Under the pieces are notes generated by a model. The model was not told the DNA's origin, ran no database searches, and saw only the letters and a program-made list of their open reading frames with translations. 64,000 nt of DNA. Origin: Streptomyces mutabilis. GTDB taxonomy: Bacteria > Actinomycetota > Actinomycetes > Streptomycetales > Streptomycetaceae. The stretch covers positions 242,987 to 306,986 of the forward strand of contig NZ_BMTT01000007.1 in the NCBI RefSeq assembly GCF_014649815.1. The letters are read 5' to 3'. Position 1 is the first letter of the stretch. Each line of letters starts with the position of its first letter. Shown here piece after piece: positions 56,270 to 64,000 of the stretch. A program made the position numbers and the translations under genes.

Positions 56270-57886
56270 GTGTACGTCCAGGAACTGGAACCCGTCGCCG
56301 GCTCGCTCGGCCTGTCGGCGTTGGTGGCGGCCCTGCCCCTGGTGACCGTCCTGGTCCTGCTGGGCGGCTTCCGCATGAAGGCGCACCTGGCGGGCCTCAC
56401 CGGCCTCCTGGTGGCCGTGCTCGTCGCCTGGCTCGCCTACGGCATGCCACTGGACCAGACGGCCTCCAGCGCCGTACAGGGCGCCGCGTTCGGCATCTTC
56501 CCCATCCTGTGGATCGTCGTGAACGCCCTGTGGGTCTACCGGATGACCGTCCGCACCCGGCACTTCGACATCCTGCGCCGCTCCTTCGGGCGGCTTTCCG
56601 ACGACCCGCGCATCCAGGCCCTGGTCGTCGCCTTCTGCTTCGGCGCCCTCCTGGAGGCCCTCGCCGGCTTCGGGGCTCCTGTCGCGATCTGCTCCGTCAT
56701 GCTCGTCGCGCTCGGCTTCGACCCCGCGCGCGCGGCGGTCGTCTCGCTCGTCGCCAACACCGCCCCGGTCGCCTTCGGAGCGATGGGCACCCCCGTGGTG
56801 ACACTGGCCCAGGTCACCGGGCTGCCGCTGGACGATGTCGCCTCCGTGGTGGGCCGGCAGACGCCGCTGCTGGCCCTCGTCGTCCCGCTGCTGCTGGTCG
56901 CCCTGGTGGACGGGCGGCGCGGGCTGCGCGAGACCTGGGTGCCCGCGCTGGCCTGCGGCGTGGCCTTCGCCATCGCCCAGTTCGTCGCCGCCAACTACGT
57001 CTCCGCCCAGCTCGCCGACATCGGCGCCGCGCTCCTGGGAGCCGGCGCCCTGGTCGCCGTGCCGCAGGCCCGCCGACCCGCGGCCGAGCCCGTACGCGCG
57101 GCCGTCCTCACCGGCGTACGCAGCGAGGAACTGGACGAGCAGGACCCGGGCCGGGAGATCGTACGCGCCTACGCGCCCTACGCGCTGATCGTCGCCGTCT
57201 TCTCCGTCGCGCAGATCCCGGTGGTCAAGGACTGGCTGGCGAAGGCGACCCAGACGTACGACTGGCCGTTCCTGGACGTCGCCGACCCCGAGGGGAATCC
57301 GGTCGGCGGCAACGTCTTCTCCCTGCCGGTCGTCTCCACCGGCGGCACGCTCGTGCTGTTCGCCGGCCTCGCCACGGCCGTCGTCCTGGGCGTGCAGGCG
57401 CGCGTGGCGGTCAGGGAGTGGCTCGCGACCGTGCACGAGCTGCGGTTCGCGATCCTCACCGTGACCTCCGTACTGGCCCTCGCCTATGTCATGAACCTCT
57501 CCGGGCAGGCCGCCACCATCGGCCACTTCGTCGCGGCGGCCGGTGCCGGCCTCGCCTTCCTGTCGCCGGTGCTGGGCTGGTTCGGTGTCGCCGTCTCCGG
57601 CTCCGACACCTCCGCCAACGCGCTCTTCGGCGCCCTCCAGGTGACCGCCGCGCGGGAGTCGGGTCTGTCCCCGGAGCTGCTTGCCGCCGCGAACAGTTCG
57701 GGCGGTGTCCTCGGCAAGATGATCTCCCCGCAGAACCTCACCATCGCCTGCGCGGCCGTCGGCCTGGCGGGCCGGGAAGGGGACCTGCTGCGCAAGGTGC
57801 TGCCGTGGAGCCTCGGCCTGCTTCTGGTCATGTGCCTGATCGTGGTCGGGCAGTCCACGCCGGTCCTGGGCTGGATGCTGCCCTGA
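56270..57886 (+). CDS. L-lactate permease (LctP/LldP family)
   Basis: The 538-residue membrane protein has the lactate permease pattern: about 12-14 transmembrane segments, LEALAGFGAPVAI near residue 129, NTAPVAFGAMGTPV near 162, and GWFGVAVSGSDTSANALFG with ANSSGGVLGKMISPQNL toward the end. It imports lactate or glycolate with protons. I chose the GTG at 56270 because GGGGAGG lies 5 nt upstream; an ATG at 56246 lacks one. It interrupts an otherwise conserved mannose-metabolism order and may be an insertion peculiar to this lineage. Confidence 0.92.
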   Translation: MYVQELEPVAGSLGLSALVAALPLVTVLVLLGGFRMKAHLAGLTGLLVAVLVAWLAYGMPLDQTASSAVQGAAFGIFPILWIVVNALWVYRMTVRTRHFDILRRSFGRLSDDPRIQALVVAFCFGALLEALAGFGAPVAICSVMLVALGFDPARAAVVSLVANTAPVAFGAMGTPVVTLAQVTGLPLDDVASVVGRQTPLLALVVPLLLVALVDGRRGLRETWVPALACGVAFAIAQFVAANYVSAQLADIGAALLGAGALVAVPQARRPAAEPVRAAVLTGVRSEELDEQDPGREIVRAYAPYALIVAVFSVAQIPVVKDWLAKATQTYDWPFLDVADPEGNPVGGNVFSLPVVSTGGTLVLFAGLATAVVLGVQARVAVREWLATVHELRFAILTVTSVLALAYVMNLSGQAATIGHFVAAAGAGLAFLSPVLGWFGVAVSGSDTSANALFGALQVTAARESGLSPELLAAANSSGGVLGKMISPQNLTIACAAVGLAGREGDLLRKVLPWSLGLLLVMCLIVVGQSTPVLGWMLP

Positions 57887-58027
57887 CCTCGCCCTGGACC
57901 TGCCCCGATCTTGCCCTGCCCCTGCCCCTGTCCCCGGCCTTGCCCTGACCTTCGGGAACCGCCCGGCGCCCTGTCGGTGGTTGCGGGTAGCTTGTGGGCA
58001 CTGACAGGACTTTCAGGAAGGTTGGCC

Positions 58028-59392
58028 GTGGCTGCTGATCTGTCGCAGATCGTGAAGGCGTACGACGTACGCGGTGTGGTCCCGGACCAGTGGGACGAGT
58101 CGCTGGCCGAGCTGTTCGGCGCGGCCTTCGTCGAGCTGACCGGCGCGAGCGCCGTCGTGGTCGGCCACGACATGCGGCCCTCCTCGCCCGGCCTGACCGG
58201 CGCCTTCGCGCGCGGGGCGGCGGCCCGCGGCGCCGACGTCACCGAGATCGGCCTGTGCTCCACCGACCAGCTCTACTACGCGTCCGGCGCGCTGGACCTG
58301 CCGGGCGCCATGTTCACGGCCTCGCACAACCCGGCACAGTACAACGGCATCAAGCTCTGCCGCGCGGGCGCCGCACCCGTCGGCCAGGACACCGGTCTCG
58401 CCGAGATCCGCACGCTGGTGGAGCGCTGGAGCGAAACCGGCGCCCCGGAGCCGGCCGCACGACCGGGCACGGTCACCCGCCGCGACACCCTTGCCGACTA
58501 CGCGGCGCACCTGCGCTCCCTCGTCGACCTCACCACCATCCGCCCCCTGAAGGTGGTCGTCGACGCGGGCAACGGCATGGGCGGCCACACCGTCCCCTCC
58601 GTCTTCGCCGGACTGCCCCTCGACCTCGTGCCGATGTACTTCGAGCTGGACGGCACCTTCCCCAACCACGAGGCCAACCCGCTCGACCCGGCCAACCTCG
58701 TCGACCTCCAGGAGCGCGTCCGCGAGGAGGGCGCCGACCTCGGCCTCGCCTTCGACGGCGACGCCGACCGCTGCTTCGTCGTCGACCAGAACGGCGACCC
58801 GGTCTCCCCGTCCGCAGTGACCGCCCTCGTGGCCGCCCGCGAGCTCGCCCGCAACGGCGGCAAGGGCACCGTCATCCACAACCTGATCACCTCCTGGTCG
58901 GTGCCGGAGGTGGTGCGGGAGAACGGCGGCACGCCCGAACGCACACGCGTGGGCCACTCCTTCATCAAGGCCGAGATGGCCAGGACCGGCGCCATCTTCG
59001 GCGGCGAGCACTCCGCGCACTACTACTTCCGCGACTTCTGGAACGCCGACACGGGCATGCTGGCCGCCCTCCACGTCCTCGCCGCCCTCGGCGGCCAGCC
59101 GGGCACCCTGTCCGCCCTGGTCGCCCAGTACGACCGCTACGCGGGCTCCGGCGAGATCAACTCCACCGTCGCCGACCAGACCGACCGCCTCACCGCGATC
59201 AGGGCCGCCTACGAGGGCCGCGACGACGTCACCCTGGACGACCTCGACGGCCTCACCGTGTCGTCGGCCGACTGGTGGTTCAACGTCCGTCCTTCCAACA
59301 CGGAACCGCTGCTCCGCCTGAACGCGGAGGCCCGCGACGAGGCGACGATGACGAAGGTCCGCGACGAGGCCCTGACCATCATCCGCTCCTGA
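58028..59392 (+). CDS. manB: Phosphomannomutase/phosphoglucomutase
   Basis: The 454-residue alpha-D-phosphohexomutase converts mannose-6-P to mannose-1-P and may also act on glucose-6-P. Visible motifs: KAYDVRGVVP near residue 9, the phosphoserine loop TASHNPAQYNGIK near 98, the metal loop AFDGDADRC near 243, the sugar loop GGEHSAHYYF near 324, and RPSNTEPLLR near 421. Start is GTG at 58028 after CAGGAAGG. It supplies manC and is supplied by manA, both in this window. Confidence 0.94.
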   Translation: MAADLSQIVKAYDVRGVVPDQWDESLAELFGAAFVELTGASAVVVGHDMRPSSPGLTGAFARGAAARGADVTEIGLCSTDQLYYASGALDLPGAMFTASHNPAQYNGIKLCRAGAAPVGQDTGLAEIRTLVERWSETGAPEPAARPGTVTRRDTLADYAAHLRSLVDLTTIRPLKVVVDAGNGMGGHTVPSVFAGLPLDLVPMYFELDGTFPNHEANPLDPANLVDLQERVREEGADLGLAFDGDADRCFVVDQNGDPVSPSAVTALVAARELARNGGKGTVIHNLITSWSVPEVVRENGGTPERTRVGHSFIKAEMARTGAIFGGEHSAHYYFRDFWNADTGMLAALHVLAALGGQPGTLSALVAQYDRYAGSGEINSTVADQTDRLTAIRAAYEGRDDVTLDDLDGLTVSSADWWFNVRPSNTEPLLRLNAEARDEATMTKVRDEALTIIRS

Positions 59393-59426
59393 CGCCCCAG
59401 CCACGGGCAGCCGCCGTCCCGCCGTA

Positions 59427-59500
59427 GCTGCGGGCCGTCGTGCCGCTGGGGCGGCACGGGTGGGCGCAGCGGCACCCCGCAGCGCCGGGCCGCGCGACCC
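59427..59500 (+). repeat. Dispersed intergenic repeat, copy 4
   Basis: CTGCGGGCCGTCGTGCCGCT, GGGGCGGCACGGGTGGGCGC, then AGCGGCACCCCGCAGCGCCG is the fullest copy in the window. It has internal complementarity (GTGCCGC with GCGGCAC). It lies between manB and the Trm112-like gene. Confidence 0.7.
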
Positions 59501-59519
59501 ACCCCCGGCCCGCGCCTAC

Positions 59520-59570
59520 CCCGGGCACCCGGCCCACCCCGGGCACCCGGCCCACCCCGGGCACCCGGCC
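59520..59570 (+). repeat. 18-bp tandem repeat
   Basis: CCCGGGCACCCGGCCCAC is repeated 2.8 times (59520-59537, 59538-59555 and 59556-59570) directly after the dispersed repeat. Each unit is itself partly palindromic. No gene covers it. Confidence 0.75.
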
Positions 59571-59710
59571 GGCCCCGGGCCGCGTACCCCACCCGGCCCC
59601 ACCGACGCCGGCGCCCGCCGACTCGCCGAGCGCCAGGCACCCGCCCCCACACCGGCGGTACCCTGACCAGCACATCCACACAAGCCCGACCGCCCCCGAA
59701 GGGAACCCCC

Positions 59711-59881
59711 ATGCCGCTCGAAGCCGGCCTCCTGGAGATCCTCGCCTGCCCGGCCTGCCACTCCCCCCTCAAGGAGCAGGACGCCGAGCTGATCTGCACC
59801 GGCCAGGACTGCGGCCTGGCCTACCCGGTGCGCGACGGCATCCCCGTCCTCCTCGTCGACGAGGCCCGCCGCCCCGAGTAA
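59711..59881 (+). CDS. Trm112-like zinc-binding protein
   Basis: This 56-residue protein has four zinc-ribbon cysteines (ACPAC near residues 12-16 and CTGQDC near 29-34) followed by [19 protein letters not shown], the Trm112/UPF0434 (YcaR-type) signature. Such proteins are small zinc-binding partners of methyltransferases or other enzymes; the partner here is unknown. GAAGGGAACCCCC precedes the ATG. It lies 66 nt before the SIS gene and is probably in the same operon. Confidence 0.9.
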   Translation: MPLEAGLLEILACPACHSPLKEQDAELICTGQDCGLAYPVRDGIPVLLVDEARRPE

Positions 59882-59947
59882 CCGACGGTTCGCCGCCGCC
59901 CCGCCGCGCACCCCGACGAACGCTCCCGGCGATCGGAGACAGCCGCC

Positions 59948-61075
59948 ATGCTCGACGAAACGCTCCTCGACTCCCCGGAGCGCCTCACGGACGCCGACCG
60001 CCGCGGCCTCCTGCGCGGCGCCGCCGAGGCCGGTGCCCGTGTACGCACCGCCGCCCGGCACGCCGCCGAGGCCGGCGTGGGCAACCTCAAGCCGGACGGC
60101 CGCCCCCGCGCCGTCCTCATCGCCGGACCCGGCGCCGCCGCCACCCACGCCGCCGACCTCCTCGGCACCCTGGCGGGCGCCGGCAGCCCCGTCACCCGCC
60201 TCGCCCCCACCGGCGTCGCCCCCGCCGCGGGCGCCCTGCGCTGGGAACTGCCCGGGTGGACCGGCTCCGTCGACCTCCTGCTCATCGCCACCCCCGACGG
60301 CGCCGAGCCGGGCCTCGCCCTGCTCGCCGAACAGGCCTACCGGCGGGGCTGCACGGTCGTCGCCGTAGCCCCCGCCCGCTCCCCGCTCAGCGAGTCGGTG
60401 AGCGCCTCGCACGGCCTGTTCATCCCCATGGCGACCGCGCCCTACGACCACGACGAACCCCTCGCCGGCGCCGCTCCCGGAGTGCTGTGGGCGCTGCTCA
60501 CCCCGCTCCTCGCGCTCCTCGACCGCACCGGCCTGCTCGAAGCGCCCCCCGAAGCCGTCGAGAAGGTCGCCGACCGACTCGACCGCATCGCCGAGCGCTG
60601 CGGCCCGGCCATCGTGACCTACAGCAACCCCGCCAAGACCCTGGCGGCCGAGCTGGCCGACTCCCTTCCGGTCATCTGGACCGAGGGCACCTCCGCCGGA
60701 CCGGCCGGCCGCCGCTTCGCCGCCGCACTGGCCGAGCTGTCCGGCACCCCCGCCGTCGTGTCCGAACTCCCCGAGGCGCTCGACGCGCACAGCACCCTGC
60801 TCGCCGGCCGGCTCGCCGCCGGCGCCGACCCCGACGACTTCTTCCGCGACCGCGTCGAGGAGACACCGGCCCTGCACGCGCGCGTGGTGCTCCTGCGCGA
60901 CCGCCCCATCGGCGGCCTCACCGCCGCCCCCACCGCCCGTGACCTGGCTCTCGGTCACGACACGCCGATCAGTGAGCTGGAACCCGAAGCGGGCGGCGAA
61001 CTGGAGACCCTCGCCGAACTGATCGCCATCACGGATTTCGCCGCCGTTTACCTGGCGCTCGCCTCGGGCGCCTGA
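59948..61075 (+). CDS. SIS-domain protein, phosphoglucose/phosphomannose isomerase-like
   Basis: The 375-residue protein has a double SIS fold related to the bifunctional glucose-6-P/mannose-6-P isomerases (VLIAGPGAAATHAADLLGTL near residue 55, VDLLLIATPDG near 108, and IWTEGTSAGPAGRRFAAALAEL near 243). The Ser/Thr-rich phosphate loops of true isomerases look weakened, so activity is uncertain. It lies between phosphomannomutase and manA, as its homologue (Rv3256c in my memory) does in mycobacteria, pointing to a role in mannose-phosphate metabolism. Confidence 0.82.
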   Translation: MLDETLLDSPERLTDADRRGLLRGAAEAGARVRTAARHAAEAGVGNLKPDGRPRAVLIAGPGAAATHAADLLGTLAGAGSPVTRLAPTGVAPAAGALRWELPGWTGSVDLLLIATPDGAEPGLALLAEQAYRRGCTVVAVAPARSPLSESVSASHGLFIPMATAPYDHDEPLAGAAPGVLWALLTPLLALLDRTGLLEAPPEAVEKVADRLDRIAERCGPAIVTYSNPAKTLAAELADSLPVIWTEGTSAGPAGRRFAAALAELSGTPAVVSELPEALDAHSTLLAGRLAAGADPDDFFRDRVEETPALHARVVLLRDRPIGGLTAAPTARDLALGHDTPISELEPEAGGELETLAELIAITDFAAVYLALASGA

Positions 61076-61137
61076 TCTCGTACGCACCACCGCGTACACC
61101 CCCGTACGCACAGGACACGCACCGGCAGAGAGAGCCC

Positions 61138-62289
61138 ATGGACCGCCTCGACAACACCGTCCGCCCCTACGCCTGGGGCTCCACCACCGCGATCCCGGCC
61201 CTGCTCGGGACCGAGCCGACCGGCGAACCGCAGGCGGAGATGTGGATGGGCGCCCACCCCGGCGCCCCCTCCCGCACCGACCGGGGCACCCTCGCCGACG
61301 TCGTCGACGCCGATCCCGAGAAGGAACTGGGCGTCGCCTCCACGGCCAAGTTCGGCCCCCGGCTGCCCTTCCTCCTCAAGCTCCTCGCCGCCGGCGCCCC
61401 GCTCTCCCTCCAGGTCCACCCCGACCTGGCGCAGGCCCAGGCCGGCTACGAGGACGAGGAGCGCCGCGGCGTCCCCCTGGACGCCCCGCACCGCAACTAC
61501 AAGGACGCCAACCACAAGCCCGAACTGATCTGCGCCCTCACCGAGTTCGACGGCCTGTGCGGCTTCCGCCCGCCCGCCGAGACCGCCGACCTCCTCGACG
61601 GCCTGGGCATCGCCTCCCTCAAGCCCTACGTCGACCTGCTGCGCGCCCACCCCGAGGACGCCGCCCTGCGCGAGGTCCTCACCGCGATCCTCACCGCCGA
61701 CCCCGAGGACATGGCCAGCACGGTGACCGAGACCGCGGCCGCCTGCGACCGCCTCGGCGGCCCCTACGCCCCCTACGCCGACATCGCCCACCACTACCCG
61801 GGCGACCCCGGCGTCCTGGCCGCCATGCTCCTCAATCACGTCCGGCTCCAGCCCGGCGAGGCCCTGTACCTCGGCGCCGGCATCCCGCACGCCTACCTCG
61901 ACGGCCTCGGCGTCGAGATCATGGCCAACTCCGACAACGTCCTGCGCTGCGGCCTCACCCCCAAGCACGTCGACGTTCCCGAACTGCTGCGCATCGTCCG
62001 CTTCGAGGCCGGCGACCCCGGAGTCCTGCGCCCGGAGGCGTCCCCGGACGGCGAAGAGGTCTACGACACCCCGATCGACGAGTTCCGTCTGTCCCGGTAC
62101 GTCCTCCCCGAGGGCACCGCCACCCACGACCTCACCCTGCCCACCCCGCAGATCCTGCTCTGCACGGCGGGCACCGTACGGGCAGGCGAACACGGACTGC
62201 TGCCCGGCCGTTCCGTCTTCGTCCCGGCAGGTGAAAAGGCCGACGTGTCCGGAACCGGCACGCTCTTCCGGGCGACCGTGCGCGTCTGA
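61138..62289 (+). CDS. manA: Mannose-6-phosphate isomerase, class I
   Basis: ManA interconverts fructose-6-P and mannose-6-P, feeding manB and manC. The 383-residue cupin-type zinc enzyme has LQVHPDLAQAQ near residue 95, NHKPELICAL near 123 (His and Glu ligands), and PGEALYLGAGIPHAYLDGLGVEIMANSDN near 239 with the last His ligand and a catalytic Arg shortly after (LRCGLTPKHVD). The ATG follows GGCAGAGAGAG. It is 62 nt after the SIS gene. Confidence 0.95.
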   Translation: MDRLDNTVRPYAWGSTTAIPALLGTEPTGEPQAEMWMGAHPGAPSRTDRGTLADVVDADPEKELGVASTAKFGPRLPFLLKLLAAGAPLSLQVHPDLAQAQAGYEDEERRGVPLDAPHRNYKDANHKPELICALTEFDGLCGFRPPAETADLLDGLGIASLKPYVDLLRAHPEDAALREVLTAILTADPEDMASTVTETAAACDRLGGPYAPYADIAHHYPGDPGVLAAMLLNHVRLQPGEALYLGAGIPHAYLDGLGVEIMANSDNVLRCGLTPKHVDVPELLRIVRFEAGDPGVLRPEASPDGEEVYDTPIDEFRLSRYVLPEGTATHDLTLPTPQILLCTAGTVRAGEHGLLPGRSVFVPAGEKADVSGTGTLFRATVRV

Positions 62290-62463
62290 CACACAGTCCC
62301 TGCGTGTCTGAGGGGCGTTCGACGGGGCATTCGGCACGTCGGGGCCCGCGCGGGCTGCAACAATGGCGCACCGCAAAGGTGGGGCAAAGCCGATCACCGG
62401 CCGCGCCCCCACCGGCGTACGGACGCAAACGAAGCAGATGAAGGCGAAGGGACAACGCGACAC

Positions 62464-63444
62464 ATGAGCGCGTCAGGCGGAACCAAGGCGATCGTGGCGG
62501 CACTGCTCGCCAACCTCTCGATCGCGGTAGCGAAATTCGTGGCGTTCCTCTTCAGCGGATCGTCGTCGATGCTCGCCGAGTCCGTGCACTCCCTCGCCGA
62601 CTCCGGCAACCAGGGACTCCTGCTCGTCGGCGGCAAGCGCGCCCAGCGCGCCGCCACCCCGCAACACCCTTTCGGTTACGGCCGAGAGCGCTACATCTAC
62701 GCCTTCCTCGTCTCCATCGTCCTCTTCTCGGTCGGCGGCATGTTCGCCCTCTACGAGGGCTACGAGAAGATCAAGCACCCGCACGAGATCGAGCACTGGT
62801 ACTGGCCGGTGGGCGTCCTGGTCTTCGCGATCATCGCCGAGACCTTCTCCTTCCGGACCGCCATCAAGGAGTCCAACGCCGTGCGCGGGAAGAAGTCCTG
62901 GAAGGAGTTCGTCCGCCACGCCAAGGCCCCCGAGCTGCCGGTCGTCCTCCTGGAGGACCTCGGCGCCCTCGTCGGCCTGATCCTCGCCCTGGGCGGCGTC
63001 GGCATGGCCCTGCTCACCGGTGACGGCGTCTGGGACGGCATCGGCACCCTCTGCATCGGCGTGCTGCTCATCCTCATCGCGCTGGTCCTGGCCGCCGAGA
63101 CCAAGTCCCTGCTGCTCGGCGAGGCCGCGGGCACCGAAGCCGTCCAGCAGATCGAGGCGGCGATCGTCGCGGGCGACACCGTCACCGGCGTCATCCACAT
63201 GCGCACGCTCCACATCGGCCCCGAGGAACTGCTCGTCGCCGCCAAGATCGCCGTCCGTCACGACGGCACGGCCACCGAGATCGCCTCCGCCATCGACGCC
63301 GCCGAATCCCGCATCCGAGAGGCCGTCCCGATCGCCCGCGTCATCTACCTGGAACCGGACATCTACAGCGCGACCGAGGCCGCCAAGGGCCCGGACCGCG
63401 AGGCCACCCCCGGCGGGCCGAGCACGCCTCCCGCCGCCCACTGA
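62464..63444 (+). CDS. Cation diffusion facilitator (CDF) family transporter
   Basis: The 326-residue protein has six transmembrane segments (about residues 8-215) and a C-terminal cytoplasmic domain (about 220-300). Metal-site residues are in MLAESVHSLADSGNQ near 37 and in the HAKAPELPVVLLEDLGALVG segment near 155 (Glu/Asp-type second half-site). It exports divalent metals such as Zn2+, Mn2+ or Fe2+ against protons; the metal cannot be assigned. It sits between manA and ahcY. ATG at 62464 with GAAGGGACAACGCGACAC upstream. Confidence 0.92.
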   Translation: MSASGGTKAIVAALLANLSIAVAKFVAFLFSGSSSMLAESVHSLADSGNQGLLLVGGKRAQRAATPQHPFGYGRERYIYAFLVSIVLFSVGGMFALYEGYEKIKHPHEIEHWYWPVGVLVFAIIAETFSFRTAIKESNAVRGKKSWKEFVRHAKAPELPVVLLEDLGALVGLILALGGVGMALLTGDGVWDGIGTLCIGVLLILIALVLAAETKSLLLGEAAGTEAVQQIEAAIVAGDTVTGVIHMRTLHIGPEELLVAAKIAVRHDGTATEIASAIDAAESRIREAVPIARVIYLEPDIYSATEAAKGPDREATPGGPSTPPAAH

Positions 63445-63584
63445 CCTCGCGCCTCCCGTACCACCGGGCCCGCCTATCCACTCGGCGGGCCCGTCGGCTT
63501 TCCTCCCCCGCGCCGCCCGTCACCCTTCGTGAACGTCCGGAAGTCTTCGGAGGCGGACTGGGGACGGCGGGCGCCACCGGTGTA

Positions 63585-63781
63585 GCTTGGGACGGAGCCA
63601 GACGTCGCTGCTGATGGCGGTCGGGCGGTCCGGACACGGACCGGCCGAGGGAGAGAGGGCCTCCGACGGACTGCGCTGCGCGTACGCGGGCATGCCTGTG
63701 TCCTCTTCGGGGCACCCCTGTGTCCGCCGCCGCGCAGGTCAGCCGTACCCACCTCGACCCAACCCCGAGGAGCAGCTCGCA
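63585..63781 (+). promoter_or_regulatory. Putative ahcY promoter and long structured leader
   Basis: A TAGCTT box near 63583-63588 may be the -10, leaving about 190 nt before the ahcY ATG. The leader contains a hairpin (GGTCCG-GACA-CGGACC) near 63625-63645 and several GC stems. GAGGAG precedes the start codon. Together with 63445-63584 this is a 337-nt gap without a gene. I could not match it to a known riboswitch class. Confidence 0.35.

Positions 63782-64000
<219 letters not shown>

Noticed and set aside
63585-63781. Assignment of a known SAH or SAM-IV riboswitch to the ahcY leader
   Set aside because: I could not align the leader with the conserved cores I remember of these classes; only a generic hairpin is clear.

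Overview
The window is chromosomal DNA of a Streptomyces, probably close to S. coelicolor or S. lividans. It is very GC-rich with strong third-position G/C, has many GTG starts and several apparently leaderless genes, and carries Streptomyces markers: whiB, a sigI-arsI-prsI partner-switching locus and a large LytR-CpsA-Psr (LCP) array. From memory, the gene order matches the S. coelicolor SCO3023-SCO3076 segment read in reverse. I could not search a database.

Layout. 1-9 kb: a RpiR regulator, a small membrane protein, a PLP decarboxylase, and a histidine-utilisation operon (hutU, M20 hydrolase, hutF, hutI) behind a clear palindromic operator. 9-11.4 kb: sigma factor, anti-anti-sigma and anti-sigma genes. 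11.4-12.2 kb: a pyrimidine-rich non-coding stretch. 12-25.5 kb: peptide transporter, two-component system, GtrA protein, purK-purE-dipeptidase operon, an ene-reductase/MerR divergon, a catalytically dead dipeptidase paralogue, two glyoxalase-fold genes facing a CGNR regulator, and a UDP-glucose dehydrogenase. 25.7-41.4 kb: acyl-CoA dehydrogenase, thioesterase, seven LCP genes with an ExoA-like glycosyltransferase, and a TIGR03089 protein. 41.5-64 kb: secreted peptidoglycan amidase, manC, DNA glycosylase, fbiB/fbiA (coenzyme F420), cysteine dioxygenase with a polycysteine leader peptide, whiB, a giant membrane glycosyltransferase with its DUF5719 partner, zincin-like protein, DUF3499, lactate permease, manB, Trm112-like protein, SIS protein, manA, a CDF transporter and the start of ahcY.

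How the genes work together. manA, manB and manC form a fructose-6-P to GDP-mannose route. They sit with LCP transferases, glycosyltransferases, UDP-glucose dehydrogenase and an amidase, so the right two thirds is largely a cell-envelope locus. The man-F420-whiB-LCP-purEK order also resembles the Mycobacterium tuberculosis Rv3248c-Rv3277 region, which suggests deep actinobacterial synteny.

Most unusual signals: the 31-codon leaderless leader peptide ending in CCCCSGC before cysteine dioxygenase; the M19 paralogue that lost its metal ligands; the duplicated LCP gene pair with patches of identical DNA and C-terminal cysteines; a GGTWAC box cluster in the CGNR divergon; a 20-bp-spacer MerR promoter; and four copies of a dispersed intergenic repeat.
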